From Streptomyces genisteinicus (GTDB lineage: Bacteria; Actinomycetota; Actinomycetes; Streptomycetales; Streptomycetaceae): a DNA stretch of 64,000 nt. Location of the stretch: NCBI RefSeq assembly GCF_014489615.1, contig NZ_CP060825.1, positions 4,350,501 to 4,414,500 on the forward strand. Reading direction: 5' to 3'. A program made the translations under genes and the position numbers. Below the pieces are notes generated by a model that was given only the letters and a program-made list of their open reading frames with translations, was not told the origin of the DNA and searched no databases. Shown here one piece after another: positions 57,316 to 64,000 of this stretch (positions are counted from its first letter, which is position 1; each line of letters begins with the position of its first letter).

Positions 57316-57349
57316 CGGCCCGGCCCCGGAAGGTTCCGGGGCCGGGCCG
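57316..57349. terminator. 16-bp stem terminator
   Basis: CGGCCCGGCCCCGGAA at 57316-57331 pairs perfectly with 57334-57349. It lies between convergent genes. Confidence 0.85.
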
Positions 57350-57378
57350 TGAGCGGGGATGCGCAGGCGGTGCCGGTG

Positions 57379-58152
57379 CTACTCCTGGACGCCGATGACG
57401 TCGCGCAGCGGCTCGGGGAGCAGGTCGTTGCAGGCCATCTGGCCGGACTTGGTCAGGGCGTCGTTCACGCACGTGTAGTAGTCGCGGTAGACGAGCTGCG
57501 CCGCGAAGGACGCCGCCACGATCAGCAGGGCGATGCCCGCCATCACCAGGCCGCTCGTCGCCGCGGTGATCTGCGGCCTGCTCGCCTGCCGCTGCGGGGG
57601 CCGTGCCCCCGCAGGCTGGGGCGCGCGCCCTTGGGCGTTCGCCGCGTCAGGAGCCGGCGCCGCGACCGGCTTGCCGCGCAGGGAGCTGACGGCCCAGTAG
57701 ACGGCGAGGGCGCCCAGCAGCAGGGCGATCTCCGGGAAGTCGAAGAGGGCGAAGAAGAACGCCCACATGCCGCCGAGCAGCGCGTACCGCGCCCGGCGCT
57801 GGAGCGGGTCGGTCGGGTCCCAGCGCAGGCCGCCGCCGGGGCCGCCGCCCTCGGGGCCGTTCTGGTCGCCCTTGCGGCCGGGGCGGCCGCCGAAGCCGCC
57901 GCCGGAGCGGCCGGGCTGGCGGCTGCTCCACCGGCTGCCGCCCTGCGACGGACCGTCGCCGTCACGGTCGGGTCCGGAGGGGTTCGACGGGTCCCCGGAC
58001 GACGAGGAGCCGGACGAGCCGTCCGCCGGGTGGCGGGGCTGCCAGGGCTGGTCCGGCCTGCCCTCGGGCGGCGGCGCGAACGGGTTGTCGTCGTCCGTGG
58101 ACTGGCGCTCCCGCAGCAACAGGAGGTCCGTACGGTGGCGTCGGTCCGGCAT
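57379..58152 (-). CDS. Membrane protein with disordered Gly-rich N-terminus
   Basis: A 257-residue protein. Residues 1-115 are disordered (NPFAPPPEGRPDQPWQP, then Ser/Gly/Arg-rich). Two helices at about 122-155 (ALLGGMWAFFFALFDF and IALLLGALAVYWAV) are followed by an Ala/Pro linker. A last helix at about 205-225 (LVMAGIALLIVAASFAAQLV) ends in an outside tail with two Cys (YYTCVNDAL, GQMACNDLLP). The translation start is uncertain because GGGGAAG lies about 14 bases upstream. No named family is recognised beyond conservation next to purN. Confidence 0.8.
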   Translation of the reverse strand: MPDRRHRTDLLLLRERQSTDDDNPFAPPPEGRPDQPWQPRHPADGSSGSSSSGDPSNPSGPDRDGDGPSQGGSRWSSRQPGRSGGGFGGRPGRKGDQNGPEGGGPGGGLRWDPTDPLQRRARYALLGGMWAFFFALFDFPEIALLLGALAVYWAVSSLRGKPVAAPAPDAANAQGRAPQPAGARPPQRQASRPQITAATSGLVMAGIALLIVAASFAAQLVYRDYYTCVNDALTKSGQMACNDLLPEPLRDVIGVQE

Positions 58153-58375
58153 CTGGTGAACGTCTTCCCCTCGTCAAGCCCGCTTCGAGCCCGCCCGGGC
58201 GCGGGCTCTGCCCCCAGACGCTACCTCCCGGCCACGCCCCCGTCCCGCGGGGGCCGGGCTGTGTGCCGGTATCGTTGCTGACGGTCGGCCCCTTCGTAGA
58301 GTTCCCCGTATCCGGGGACGCGAAGTGTTCGTACGACCCTACAAAGCCGCACCGTAACGCGAAAAGAGTCCCCCT

Positions 58376-58993
58376 GTGGCCGCCGCCCGCCTCGTCGTCC
58401 TGGTCTCCGGATCGGGGACGAACCTCCAGGCCCTCCTCGACGCGATCGCCGCCGACCCCGAGGGGTTCGGCGCAGAGGTCGTCGCCGTCGGCGCGGACCG
58501 GACGGGAATCGCCGGTCTGGAGCGCGCCGAGCGCGCCGGGCTGCCGACCTTCGTCCGCCGGGTCAAGGACTACGCGACCCGCGAGGAGTGGGACGCGGCC
58601 CTGACCGAGGCGACCGCCGCGCACGAGCCGGACCTCGTGGTCTCGGCCGGCTTCATGAAGATCGTGGGGAAGGAGTTCCTCGCGAGGTTCGGCGGCCGGG
58701 TCGTCAACACCCACCCCGCGCTGCTGCCCAGTTTCCCCGGTGCCCACGGAGTGCGGGACGCGCTCGCGTACGGGGCGAAGGTCACCGGGTGCACCGTCCA
58801 CCTCGTCGACGACGGCGTCGACACCGGCCCGATCATCGCCCAGGGCGTGGTCGAGGTACGGGAGACGGACGACGAAGACGCTCTCCACGAGCGCATCAAG
58901 GAAGTCGAGCGATCGCTGCTCGTCGAGGTCGTGGGGCGTCTCGCCCGGCACGGCTACCGCATTGAGGGACGAAAGGTTCATGTCGGTGAATAA
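58376..58993 (+). CDS. purN: Phosphoribosylglycinamide formyltransferase
   Basis: A 205-residue GAR transformylase using 10-formyltetrahydrofolate in de novo purine synthesis. The phosphate-binding segment VLVSGSGTNLQALLDAI is at the N-terminus. Catalytic residues are in VVNTHPALLPSFPGAHG (Asn, His) and VHLVDDGVDTGPIIAQ (Asp). The start is GTG 58376. Its 3' end overlaps purH by 14 bp, so the pair is coupled. Confidence 0.97.
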   Translation: MAAARLVVLVSGSGTNLQALLDAIAADPEGFGAEVVAVGADRTGIAGLERAERAGLPTFVRRVKDYATREEWDAALTEATAAHEPDLVVSAGFMKIVGKEFLARFGGRVVNTHPALLPSFPGAHGVRDALAYGAKVTGCTVHLVDDGVDTGPIIAQGVVEVRETDDEDALHERIKEVERSLLVEVVGRLARHGYRIEGRKVHVGE

Positions 58994-60545
58994 GTCGGGT
59001 AACAAGCCCATCCGTCGCGCACTGGTCAGCGTCTACGACAAGACGGGTCTCGAGGAGCTTGCCCGGGGTCTGCACGAGGCCGGTGTCGAGCTCGTGTCCA
59101 CCGGCTCCACCGCCGCGAAGATCGCCGCCGCGGGCGTCCCCGTCACCAAGGTCGAGGAGCTGACCGGCTTCCCCGAGTGCCTGGACGGCCGCGTCAAGAC
59201 GCTGCACCCCCGCGTGCACGCGGGCATCCTGGCCGATCTGCGGCTGGACGCCCACCGCGAGCAGCTCGCCGAGCTCGGCGTGGAGCCGTTCGACCTGGTG
59301 GTCGTGAACCTGTACCCGTTCAAGGAGACCGTCGCCTCCGGCGCGAGCGACGACGAGTGCGTCGAGCAGATCGACATCGGCGGCCCGTCCATGGTCCGCG
59401 CCGCCGCCAAGAACCACCCGTCCGTGGCCGTCGTCACCAGCCCCGCCCGCTACCCGGACGTGCTCGCGGCCGTCCGCGGGGGCGGCTTCGACCTGCCGGC
59501 CCGCAAGCGGCTCGCCGGCGAGGCGTTCCAGCACACCGCCGCGTACGACGTGGCGGTGGCCTCCTGGTTCGCGTCCTCCTACGCGGCGGCCGACGAGAGC
59601 GGCTTCCCCGACTTCCTGGGCGCCACCTGGGAGCGCGAGAACGTGCTGCGCTACGGCGAGAACCCGCACCAGCCCGCCGCGCTGTACACCTCCGGCTCGG
59701 GCGGCCTCGCGCAGGCCGAGCAGCTGCACGGCAAGGAGATGTCGTACAACAACTACACGGACACCGACGCCGCGCGCCGGGCCGCGTACGACCACGCCGA
59801 GCCATGCGTCGCGATCATCAAGCACGCCAACCCGTGCGGCATCGCTATCGGCGCCGATGTGGCCGAGGCGCACCGCCGGGCCCACGCCTGCGACCCGCTC
59901 TCCGCGTTCGGCGGCGTGATCGCCGTCAACCGCCCGGTGTCCGTCGCCATGGCCGAGCAGGTCGCCGAGATCTTCACCGAGGTGATCGTCGCGCCCGGCT
60001 ACGAGGACGGCGCGGTCGAGGTGCTGGCGAAGAAGAAGAACATCCGGGTGCTGCGCGCCGAGGGCGCCCCGTCCGCCGCGGTCGAGCTCAAGCCGATCGA
60101 CGGCGGTGCGCTGCTCCAGGTCGCCGACCGCCTCCAGGCCGACGGCGACGACCCGGCGAACTGGACGCTGGCCACCGGTGAGGCGCTCCCGGCCGACGAG
60201 CTCGCGGAGCTGGCCTTCGCCTGGAAGGCGTGCCGCGCGGTCAAGTCCAACGCGATCCTGCTGGCGAAGGACGGCGCCTCGGTCGGCGTCGGCATGGGCC
60301 AGGTCAACCGCGTCGACTCGGCCAAGCTGGCCGTGGAGCGCGCGGGAGAGGAGCGCGCACGCGGTTCCTACGCCGCGTCGGACGCCTTCTTCCCCTTCCC
60401 CGACGGGCTGGAGATCCTGACGGCCGCGGGCGTCAAGGCCGTGGTGCAGCCCGGCGGTTCGGTCCGCGACGAGCTCGTCGTCGAGGCCGCGCGGAAGGCC
60501 GGAGTGACGATGTACCTCACCGGGACGCGCCACTTCTTCCACTGA
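58980..60545 (+). CDS. purH: Bifunctional AICAR transformylase/IMP cyclohydrolase
   Basis: A 521-residue enzyme for the last two steps to IMP. The MGS-like cyclohydrolase domain (about 1-150) has LVSVYDKTGLEELARGLHEAG and GRVKTLHPRVHAGILAD. The transformylase domain has ENPHQPAALY, KHANPCGIAIG, AFGGVIAVNRPV and SDAFFPFPDGLE. The ATG at 58980 overlaps purN. IMP made here feeds guaB at the left end of the window. Confidence 0.98.
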   Translation: MSVNKSGNKPIRRALVSVYDKTGLEELARGLHEAGVELVSTGSTAAKIAAAGVPVTKVEELTGFPECLDGRVKTLHPRVHAGILADLRLDAHREQLAELGVEPFDLVVVNLYPFKETVASGASDDECVEQIDIGGPSMVRAAAKNHPSVAVVTSPARYPDVLAAVRGGGFDLPARKRLAGEAFQHTAAYDVAVASWFASSYAAADESGFPDFLGATWERENVLRYGENPHQPAALYTSGSGGLAQAEQLHGKEMSYNNYTDTDAARRAAYDHAEPCVAIIKHANPCGIAIGADVAEAHRRAHACDPLSAFGGVIAVNRPVSVAMAEQVAEIFTEVIVAPGYEDGAVEVLAKKKNIRVLRAEGAPSAAVELKPIDGGALLQVADRLQADGDDPANWTLATGEALPADELAELAFAWKACRAVKSNAILLAKDGASVGVGMGQVNRVDSAKLAVERAGEERARGSYAASDAFFPFPDGLEILTAAGVKAVVQPGGSVRDELVVEAARKAGVTMYLTGTRHFFH

Positions 60546-60710
60546 GTTCCCTCCGGCCTCCGGGCTCGGAGTTCCGGGCCCCCGGGCCTCCGGGCCCTCG
60601 CGTTCCCCGGCCGCGGCGCCTCGCGCGCCGCGGCCACGGTCCCGCGGCCGCACCGCCGCCGCGGGACCGTGCCGCGCGGGCGCCTGTCCGCGCGACCGCC
60701 CGCGGCGCGC

Positions 60711-60746
60711 GGCCTGCTGACCCGGGCGCGCCCGGGTCAGCAGGCC
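60711..60746. terminator. 36-bp perfect palindrome overlapping the kinase stop
   Basis: A fully self-complementary 36-mer starting GGCCTGCTGACCCGGGCG. It lies between convergent purH and the receptor-kinase gene and includes the latter's last codons and TGA. It is a likely bidirectional terminator. Confidence 0.8.
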
Positions 60747-62155
60747 TTCGCCCAGATGTGGCTGAGGATGCGCGCCGCTCCCTCTCCCAGATCACGCCGC
60801 TCGCCCTGTTCGACGCAGCCGAGCCGCCGGTGCAGCGCCTCCTCGGCGTAGTAGACGACGTGGACGTAGCCGTCGGGGTCGGCGACGCCGTTGTTGTAGA
60901 CGGAGGCGGGGCGGCGGCTGCCCGTCCACGAGCAGCGGACGGCCCCGTCGGTCCAGTTGAACTCGTCGCCCTCCCAGGCGCACATCTCACCCGTGCCGCC
61001 CCTGCCGGTGAAGAAGCAGACCGAAGCCGGTGCGCAGCGGTCCCAGCCGGTCGCCGCCACTGCCGGCGTCCTGCCGGACGAGGGCGGTCCCGTCACCGTG
61101 GCCGAGACCGCCCCCGCGTCCCGGCCGTCTCCCGGACCGGACCGCTGCCCTTCCGGCAGCAGGGCCAGCGTCCCGAACCCGGCGGCCGCGAGGGCGGTCA
61201 GGGCCGCCGTCGCGACGAGCAGCGGCCGGGGCGCCCGGCGCCTGCGGTGCGGTCGCCCCGCTGCCGCTGCCGTCACCCGTTCCAGCAGGGCCGCGGAGCC
61301 GTACCGGGCGCGTTCCTCGTGTGTGCGGGCGAGGCAGTCCGCCACGATCTCCCGCCAGAGCGGCGGGAGACCGGGGGAGAGCCGCAGGTCCTCCTCGCCC
61401 CGTGCGTAGCGCACGGCCGCGTCCCGGCGGGCCGACGGCGTGGGGCCCGGCAGCGGGAGCGAGCCCGTCAGGACCAGGTGCGCCAGGACGCCGAAGGCCC
61501 AGACGTCCGCGGTCTGCCGCACGCGCATGCCGCGCTCGCCGACCTCGGACCAGAGCAGCTCCGGCGGCGTGTAGTCGGCGGTGGCGAACGCCGGGGCGTA
61601 GGCGTGGGTGCCGTCGAGCTCGGGCGCCAGGTTGAAGTCGCCCAGCCGTGCCGAGCCGTCCGGCATCAGCAGGACGTTGCCGGGCTTGAGGTCGCCGTGC
61701 ACCCAGCCCGCGTCGTGGAGCTGGGTGAGGCCCTCGCAGACCTGGGCGAGCAGCTCCGGGCCCGAGCGGGGCGTCCGGTCCTCGGTCAGCAGGGCGTCCA
61801 GCGAGCTCCGTGCCTCCTCCAGCACGAGGACGGTGGCGCCGTCGAGTTCGGGGTGGCCGGGGTCGTCGACGGTGAGCGCGTCGTGCATCCGGATCAGCCG
61901 CGGCGAGCGCAGCCTGCTCAGCAGGGCGACCTCGCGCTCGGCGAGTTCGCGCAGATGGCGCAGCTGCCTCGGGGTGTGGGTGCCGGTCGGCAGGAACTTC
62001 AGTGCGGCGCGGGCCGGTTCGGCGGCGGCGTCCTCGTGCCGTGCGGCGTAGACGTGGCCGAAGGCGCCCGAGCCGAGGGCCCGTTCCACGGTCCAGGGCC
62101 CGACCCGGTACCCCCGCTCCACGTCGGCCACCCCGTACTGCTCGCCACCGGTCAC
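60737..62155 (-). CDS. Atypical receptor Ser/Thr kinase with I36-like ectodomain
   Basis: A 472-residue protein. The kinase domain (about 16-290) has GSGAFGHVY and Lys53 (ALKFLP). HRD is HGD (153-155), keeping the Asp in HGDLKPGN. DFG is DFN (173-175). So the catalytic Asp and Lys remain, but the Mg-loop glycine is Asn. A membrane helix lies at about 315-335 (LLVATAALTALAAAGFGTL). The extracytoplasmic part (about 375-472) has spaced Cys and Trp (CAPASVCFFTGRGGTGEMCAWEG, then NNGVADPDGYVHVVYY). It resembles the I36 inhibitor/beta-gamma-crystallin fold. Its GTG overlaps the FHA gene's stop (GTGA). Confidence 0.9.
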   Translation of the reverse strand: MTGGEQYGVADVERGYRVGPWTVERALGSGAFGHVYAARHEDAAAEPARAALKFLPTGTHTPRQLRHLRELAEREVALLSRLRSPRLIRMHDALTVDDPGHPELDGATVLVLEEARSSLDALLTEDRTPRSGPELLAQVCEGLTQLHDAGWVHGDLKPGNVLLMPDGSARLGDFNLAPELDGTHAYAPAFATADYTPPELLWSEVGERGMRVRQTADVWAFGVLAHLVLTGSLPLPGPTPSARRDAAVRYARGEEDLRLSPGLPPLWREIVADCLARTHEERARYGSAALLERVTAAAAGRPHRRRRAPRPLLVATAALTALAAAGFGTLALLPEGQRSGPGDGRDAGAVSATVTGPPSSGRTPAVAATGWDRCAPASVCFFTGRGGTGEMCAWEGDEFNWTDGAVRCSWTGSRRPASVYNNGVADPDGYVHVVYYAEEALHRRLGCVEQGERRDLGEGAARILSHIWAKAC

Positions 62156-62907
62156 CGGCACCCACCGCCCGGCGGGCCGGCGAGCACGGCCAGGTCGTCC
62201 TCGCGGACCAGGTCGAAGCGGAGGGCGAGGGAGACCAGGGTCTCCTTCTTGCCGTGCAGCCGGGGGCCCTGCTCGACGGTGTCGGGGCCGGGTTTGATGC
62301 GCAGCTTGACGGCCAGGTAGTCGATGTTCCACTGCACGGCGGTCCGGTTGGCGCCGGGCCACAGCGGCCGCAGGCGGGCCGCGATCCGGTCGACCGTCGG
62401 CGCGGGCGCGTGCGGCGCCCCGCGCAGCCGCGGCTCGCAGAGGGCGGCCAGGACCAGGAAGTAGCGTTTGCTGCGGTCCAGCGGGAAGGCCGACGTGGTC
62501 GGTTCGCCGTCGCACGCGTCGACGGTCTCGCCGGCGTAGTCGTGCCGGGGCGCCCAGACGTCGAAGCTCAGCAGTTCGTCCGCCGCGGGCAGCACGATCC
62601 GCGAGAACTCGAACGGCACCGGCGCCCCGATGCGTCCGGCGGCGACCTTGATGTGCTCCCCGGCGCCTTCCGGGTTCTCCACCACGTAGGTGCTGGAGCG
62701 GCTGAAGTTGCTGAGCGCCCAGTGCGTGCCCGCCGCGGTGATCTCCCCTGCGGTACGGGAGACCCCGGGATGGTCGATGGTCAGCCGTAACGGCTCCGTC
62801 CCGGCGGCGGATCTGCCGAAGCGGAGCCGGTCGCCGGGGCCGAGCCGGATCTGTTCGGGCGCGGCGGCGGCCTCCCGGGCCGCCGGTACCACGATGATCG
62901 TGTGCAT
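62152..62907 (-). CDS. FHA domain protein coupled to the kinase
   Basis: A 251-residue cytosolic protein. The N-terminal FHA phosphothreonine-binding domain (about 1-100) has LRFGRSAAGTEPLRL, HPGVSRTAGEI and WALSNFSRSSTYVV, with Arg, Ser and Asn positions typical of the fold. The C-terminal part (about 130-250) is helical, with LDRSKRYFLVLAALCEPRL and TAVQWNIDYLAVKLRIK. It has a strong ribosome-binding site (GGGGGAGG). The stop overlaps the start of the kinase gene, so it is probably that kinase's substrate or adaptor. Confidence 0.92.
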   Translation of the reverse strand: MHTIIVVPAAREAAAAPEQIRLGPGDRLRFGRSAAGTEPLRLTIDHPGVSRTAGEITAAGTHWALSNFSRSSTYVVENPEGAGEHIKVAAGRIGAPVPFEFSRIVLPAADELLSFDVWAPRHDYAGETVDACDGEPTTSAFPLDRSKRYFLVLAALCEPRLRGAPHAPAPTVDRIAARLRPLWPGANRTAVQWNIDYLAVKLRIKPGPDTVEQGPRLHGKKETLVSLALRFDLVREDDLAVLAGPPGGGCR

Positions 62908-63146
62908 TCCCGTCCTCCCCCGTGTGCCTGCCCGGATGGGATTCGGCGCCAGCGTAGGGAGCGGAGTGCCGCGGGGTCACACCTTTCGCCCGGTGCGCCT
63001 CGGACGGACCGCCACCGGTGCGCCTCGGGCGACCGGTGGCGAGGTGCCCGGTCTCGGGGTGCCCGGCCCGGCGACGGGGTGCCGCGGCCCGGACATGCGC
63101 AAGGCCGCGGGCCCGGCGCGCGGAAACCCGCGGTCCGGATACGCGG

Positions 63147-63188
63147 AAGGCCGCGGACCACCGCCCTCGGGGCGGGATCCACGGCCTT
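63147..63188. terminator. Hairpin after the terminal membrane-protein gene
   Basis: AAGGCCGCGGA and TCCACGGCCTT pair with one bulge and enclose a CCGCCC/GGGCGG inner stem. It is located 46 bp past the stop codon of the minus-strand gene at 63234. Confidence 0.65.
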
Positions 63189-63233
63189 GCGCAGAGCACT
63201 GCGCGCGCCCCCGGCAGGGGCGCGCCGCGGGCG

Positions 63234-63770
63234 TCAGTGACGCGGGCGCTTGAACCACTCGGCGCTGTCGCGCTTCGCGGCGAACACGATCAGCAGGATC
63301 GCGACGATCAGCGTGACCAGGCCCACCGGGATGGTGAAGATGCCGCTGACGATGGCGAACGAGCCGTAGACGATGGCGCAGACGCGGACGCCGTTGCCGC
63401 CGCTCGCGTACTTGAGGGCGAGCGCGAGGCCGAGGGCGGCGAAGACGAGGGAGAGGCCCAGCAGGAAGCCGAGCACGCCCTTGCCGAGGTCGGCGAAGAC
63501 CTCGGCGTCGGTGCCGCTGAGCTCCGAGGTCGTCTTGTCGAACTCGGAGATGCTGTAGCCGTAGATGCCGGCCACGATGACCTGGCAGACGACGATGATG
63601 TACAGGAATATGCGGGCGGCCTTGACGGCGCCCGGCATCTCGGTCGGACCGGTCGGGTAGCCGCCGCCGTAGGGCTGGACCGGCGGGGCCTGGGGGTAGC
63701 CGTAGCCGGGCTGCTGGCCCTGCGGCTGGCCCTGCTGGGCGTACGGGTTGTTGGGGTCGCCGAAGCTCAT
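63234..63770 (-). CDS. Small membrane protein with Pro/Gln/Tyr-rich head
   Basis: A 178-residue protein. The head (1-45) is MSFGDPNNPYAQQGQPQGQQ-like and rich in Pro, Gln, Tyr and Gly. Helices follow at about 50-72 (IFLYIIVVCQVIVAGIYGY), 95-120 (GVLGFLLGLSLVFAALGLALAL) and 128-165 (two more). A basic end carries WFKRPRH. It is of the common actinobacterial type of unknown function. The start at 63770 has the best position; the GGAGG of TTGGAGG-type lies about ten bases upstream. Confidence 0.85.
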   Translation of the reverse strand: MSFGDPNNPYAQQGQPQGQQPGYGYPQAPPVQPYGGGYPTGPTEMPGAVKAARIFLYIIVVCQVIVAGIYGYSISEFDKTTSELSGTDAEVFADLGKGVLGFLLGLSLVFAALGLALALKYASGGNGVRVCAIVYGSFAIVSGIFTIPVGLVTLIVAILLIVFAAKRDSAEWFKRPRH

Positions 63771-64000
63771 GGCGGTGTTTCCTCCGTTGGAAGTGCGGGG
63801 ACGACGCGGTCCGAGCGGAGGTACTGCACGATCGTCGATGTCCGGCCCCCCGGCACTGCCCGCGGCACTGCGCGGTTCATCGTCATGTCTTGGCCGACTT
63901 TTTGTCCAGCCGATACCCACAGGTGTTGTGCAAGTGCAACCTGTTGTTCGCCCGGGCCGCGCGACCGATCCGCGAGACCGGCCGGGCCCGGATTGGAACC
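63771..64000. other. Upstream region at the window end
   Basis: Contains an imperfect dyad GTTGTGC-AAGT-GCAAC at about 63924-63939 in an AT-richer stretch, which could be the promoter or operator of the membrane-protein gene at 63770. No gene is seen. Confidence 0.4.

Overview
The window looks like a chromosomal core segment of a Streptomyces species or close relative. The DNA is very GC-rich with strong third-position GC bias. It carries the developmental regulator gene bldM with a sigma-BldN-type promoter, a WhiB-family gene, a c-di-AMP (ydaO) riboswitch in front of an NlpC/P60 hydrolase, and the order whiB / bldM / sigma factor / guaB / guaB3 / glpD / Ser-Thr kinases / guaA / pcrA / icmB / sucCD / purNH that I know from Streptomyces chromosomes. 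The only clear mobile DNA is one IS30-family element.

Layout. 0-3.5 kb: a His-rich C-terminal tail probably belonging to groEL1, then an ester-cyclase-like protein, a short-chain dehydrogenase, a MOSC protein and a divergent LysR regulator. 3.6-8.7 kb: developmental and purine core, with whiB-family (-), bldM (+), a SigD/ShbA-like sigma factor, guaB and a GuaB3-type paralogue whose catalytic-cysteine position is histidine. 8.7-10.2 kb: an IS30-family element inserted at the tip of the terminator hairpin between guaB3 and a small membrane-protein gene. 10.2-14 kb: a nucleotide-sugar dehydrogenase homologue lacking its catalytic cysteine, and glpD. 14.3-21.9 kb: three consecutive membrane Ser/Thr kinase-type receptors with related extracytoplasmic C-termini; the middle one is a pseudokinase split by a long disordered insertion. 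22.4-29 kb: succinic semialdehyde dehydrogenase, a GMC oxidoreductase, a chorismate mutase preceded by a Phe/Tyr-codon leader peptide and terminator, and guaA.

29-36.6 kb: a DoxX-like protein, a PspC/LiaF-like envelope-stress module (PspC protein, PspC-containing histidine kinase, NarL-type response regulator) and two secreted NlpC/P60 hydrolases, one under a ydaO riboswitch. 37-43 kb: pcrA/uvrD helicase, an M23 peptidase with a large Tyr/Gln/Trp-rich N-terminal region, a lipase and icmB. 43.3-51.4 kb: a YehLMPQ-like locus made of a DUF5691-type protein and a SWIM-family relative that seems to have lost its zinc finger, divergent (with an MmpS-like lipoprotein between) from a MoxR ATPase, a DUF5682-type protein and a VWA protein coupled by ATGA overlaps. 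51.8-60.6 kb: sucCD, a membrane protein fusing an XRE helix-turn-helix to a sigma-factor-like region, a DUF6350-type multispanning protein, a small membrane protein and purNH. 60.7-64 kb: an FHA protein translationally coupled to an atypical receptor kinase, and a small membrane protein.

The genes combine GTP/purine supply (guaB, guaA, purNH), carbon metabolism (glpD, sucCD, icmB, gabD-type), development (bldM, whiB, sigma factor) and envelope remodelling and sensing (kinases, PspC module, NlpC/P60 and M23 hydrolases). Gene identities rest on reading motifs and remembered family features and synteny; no database search was run.
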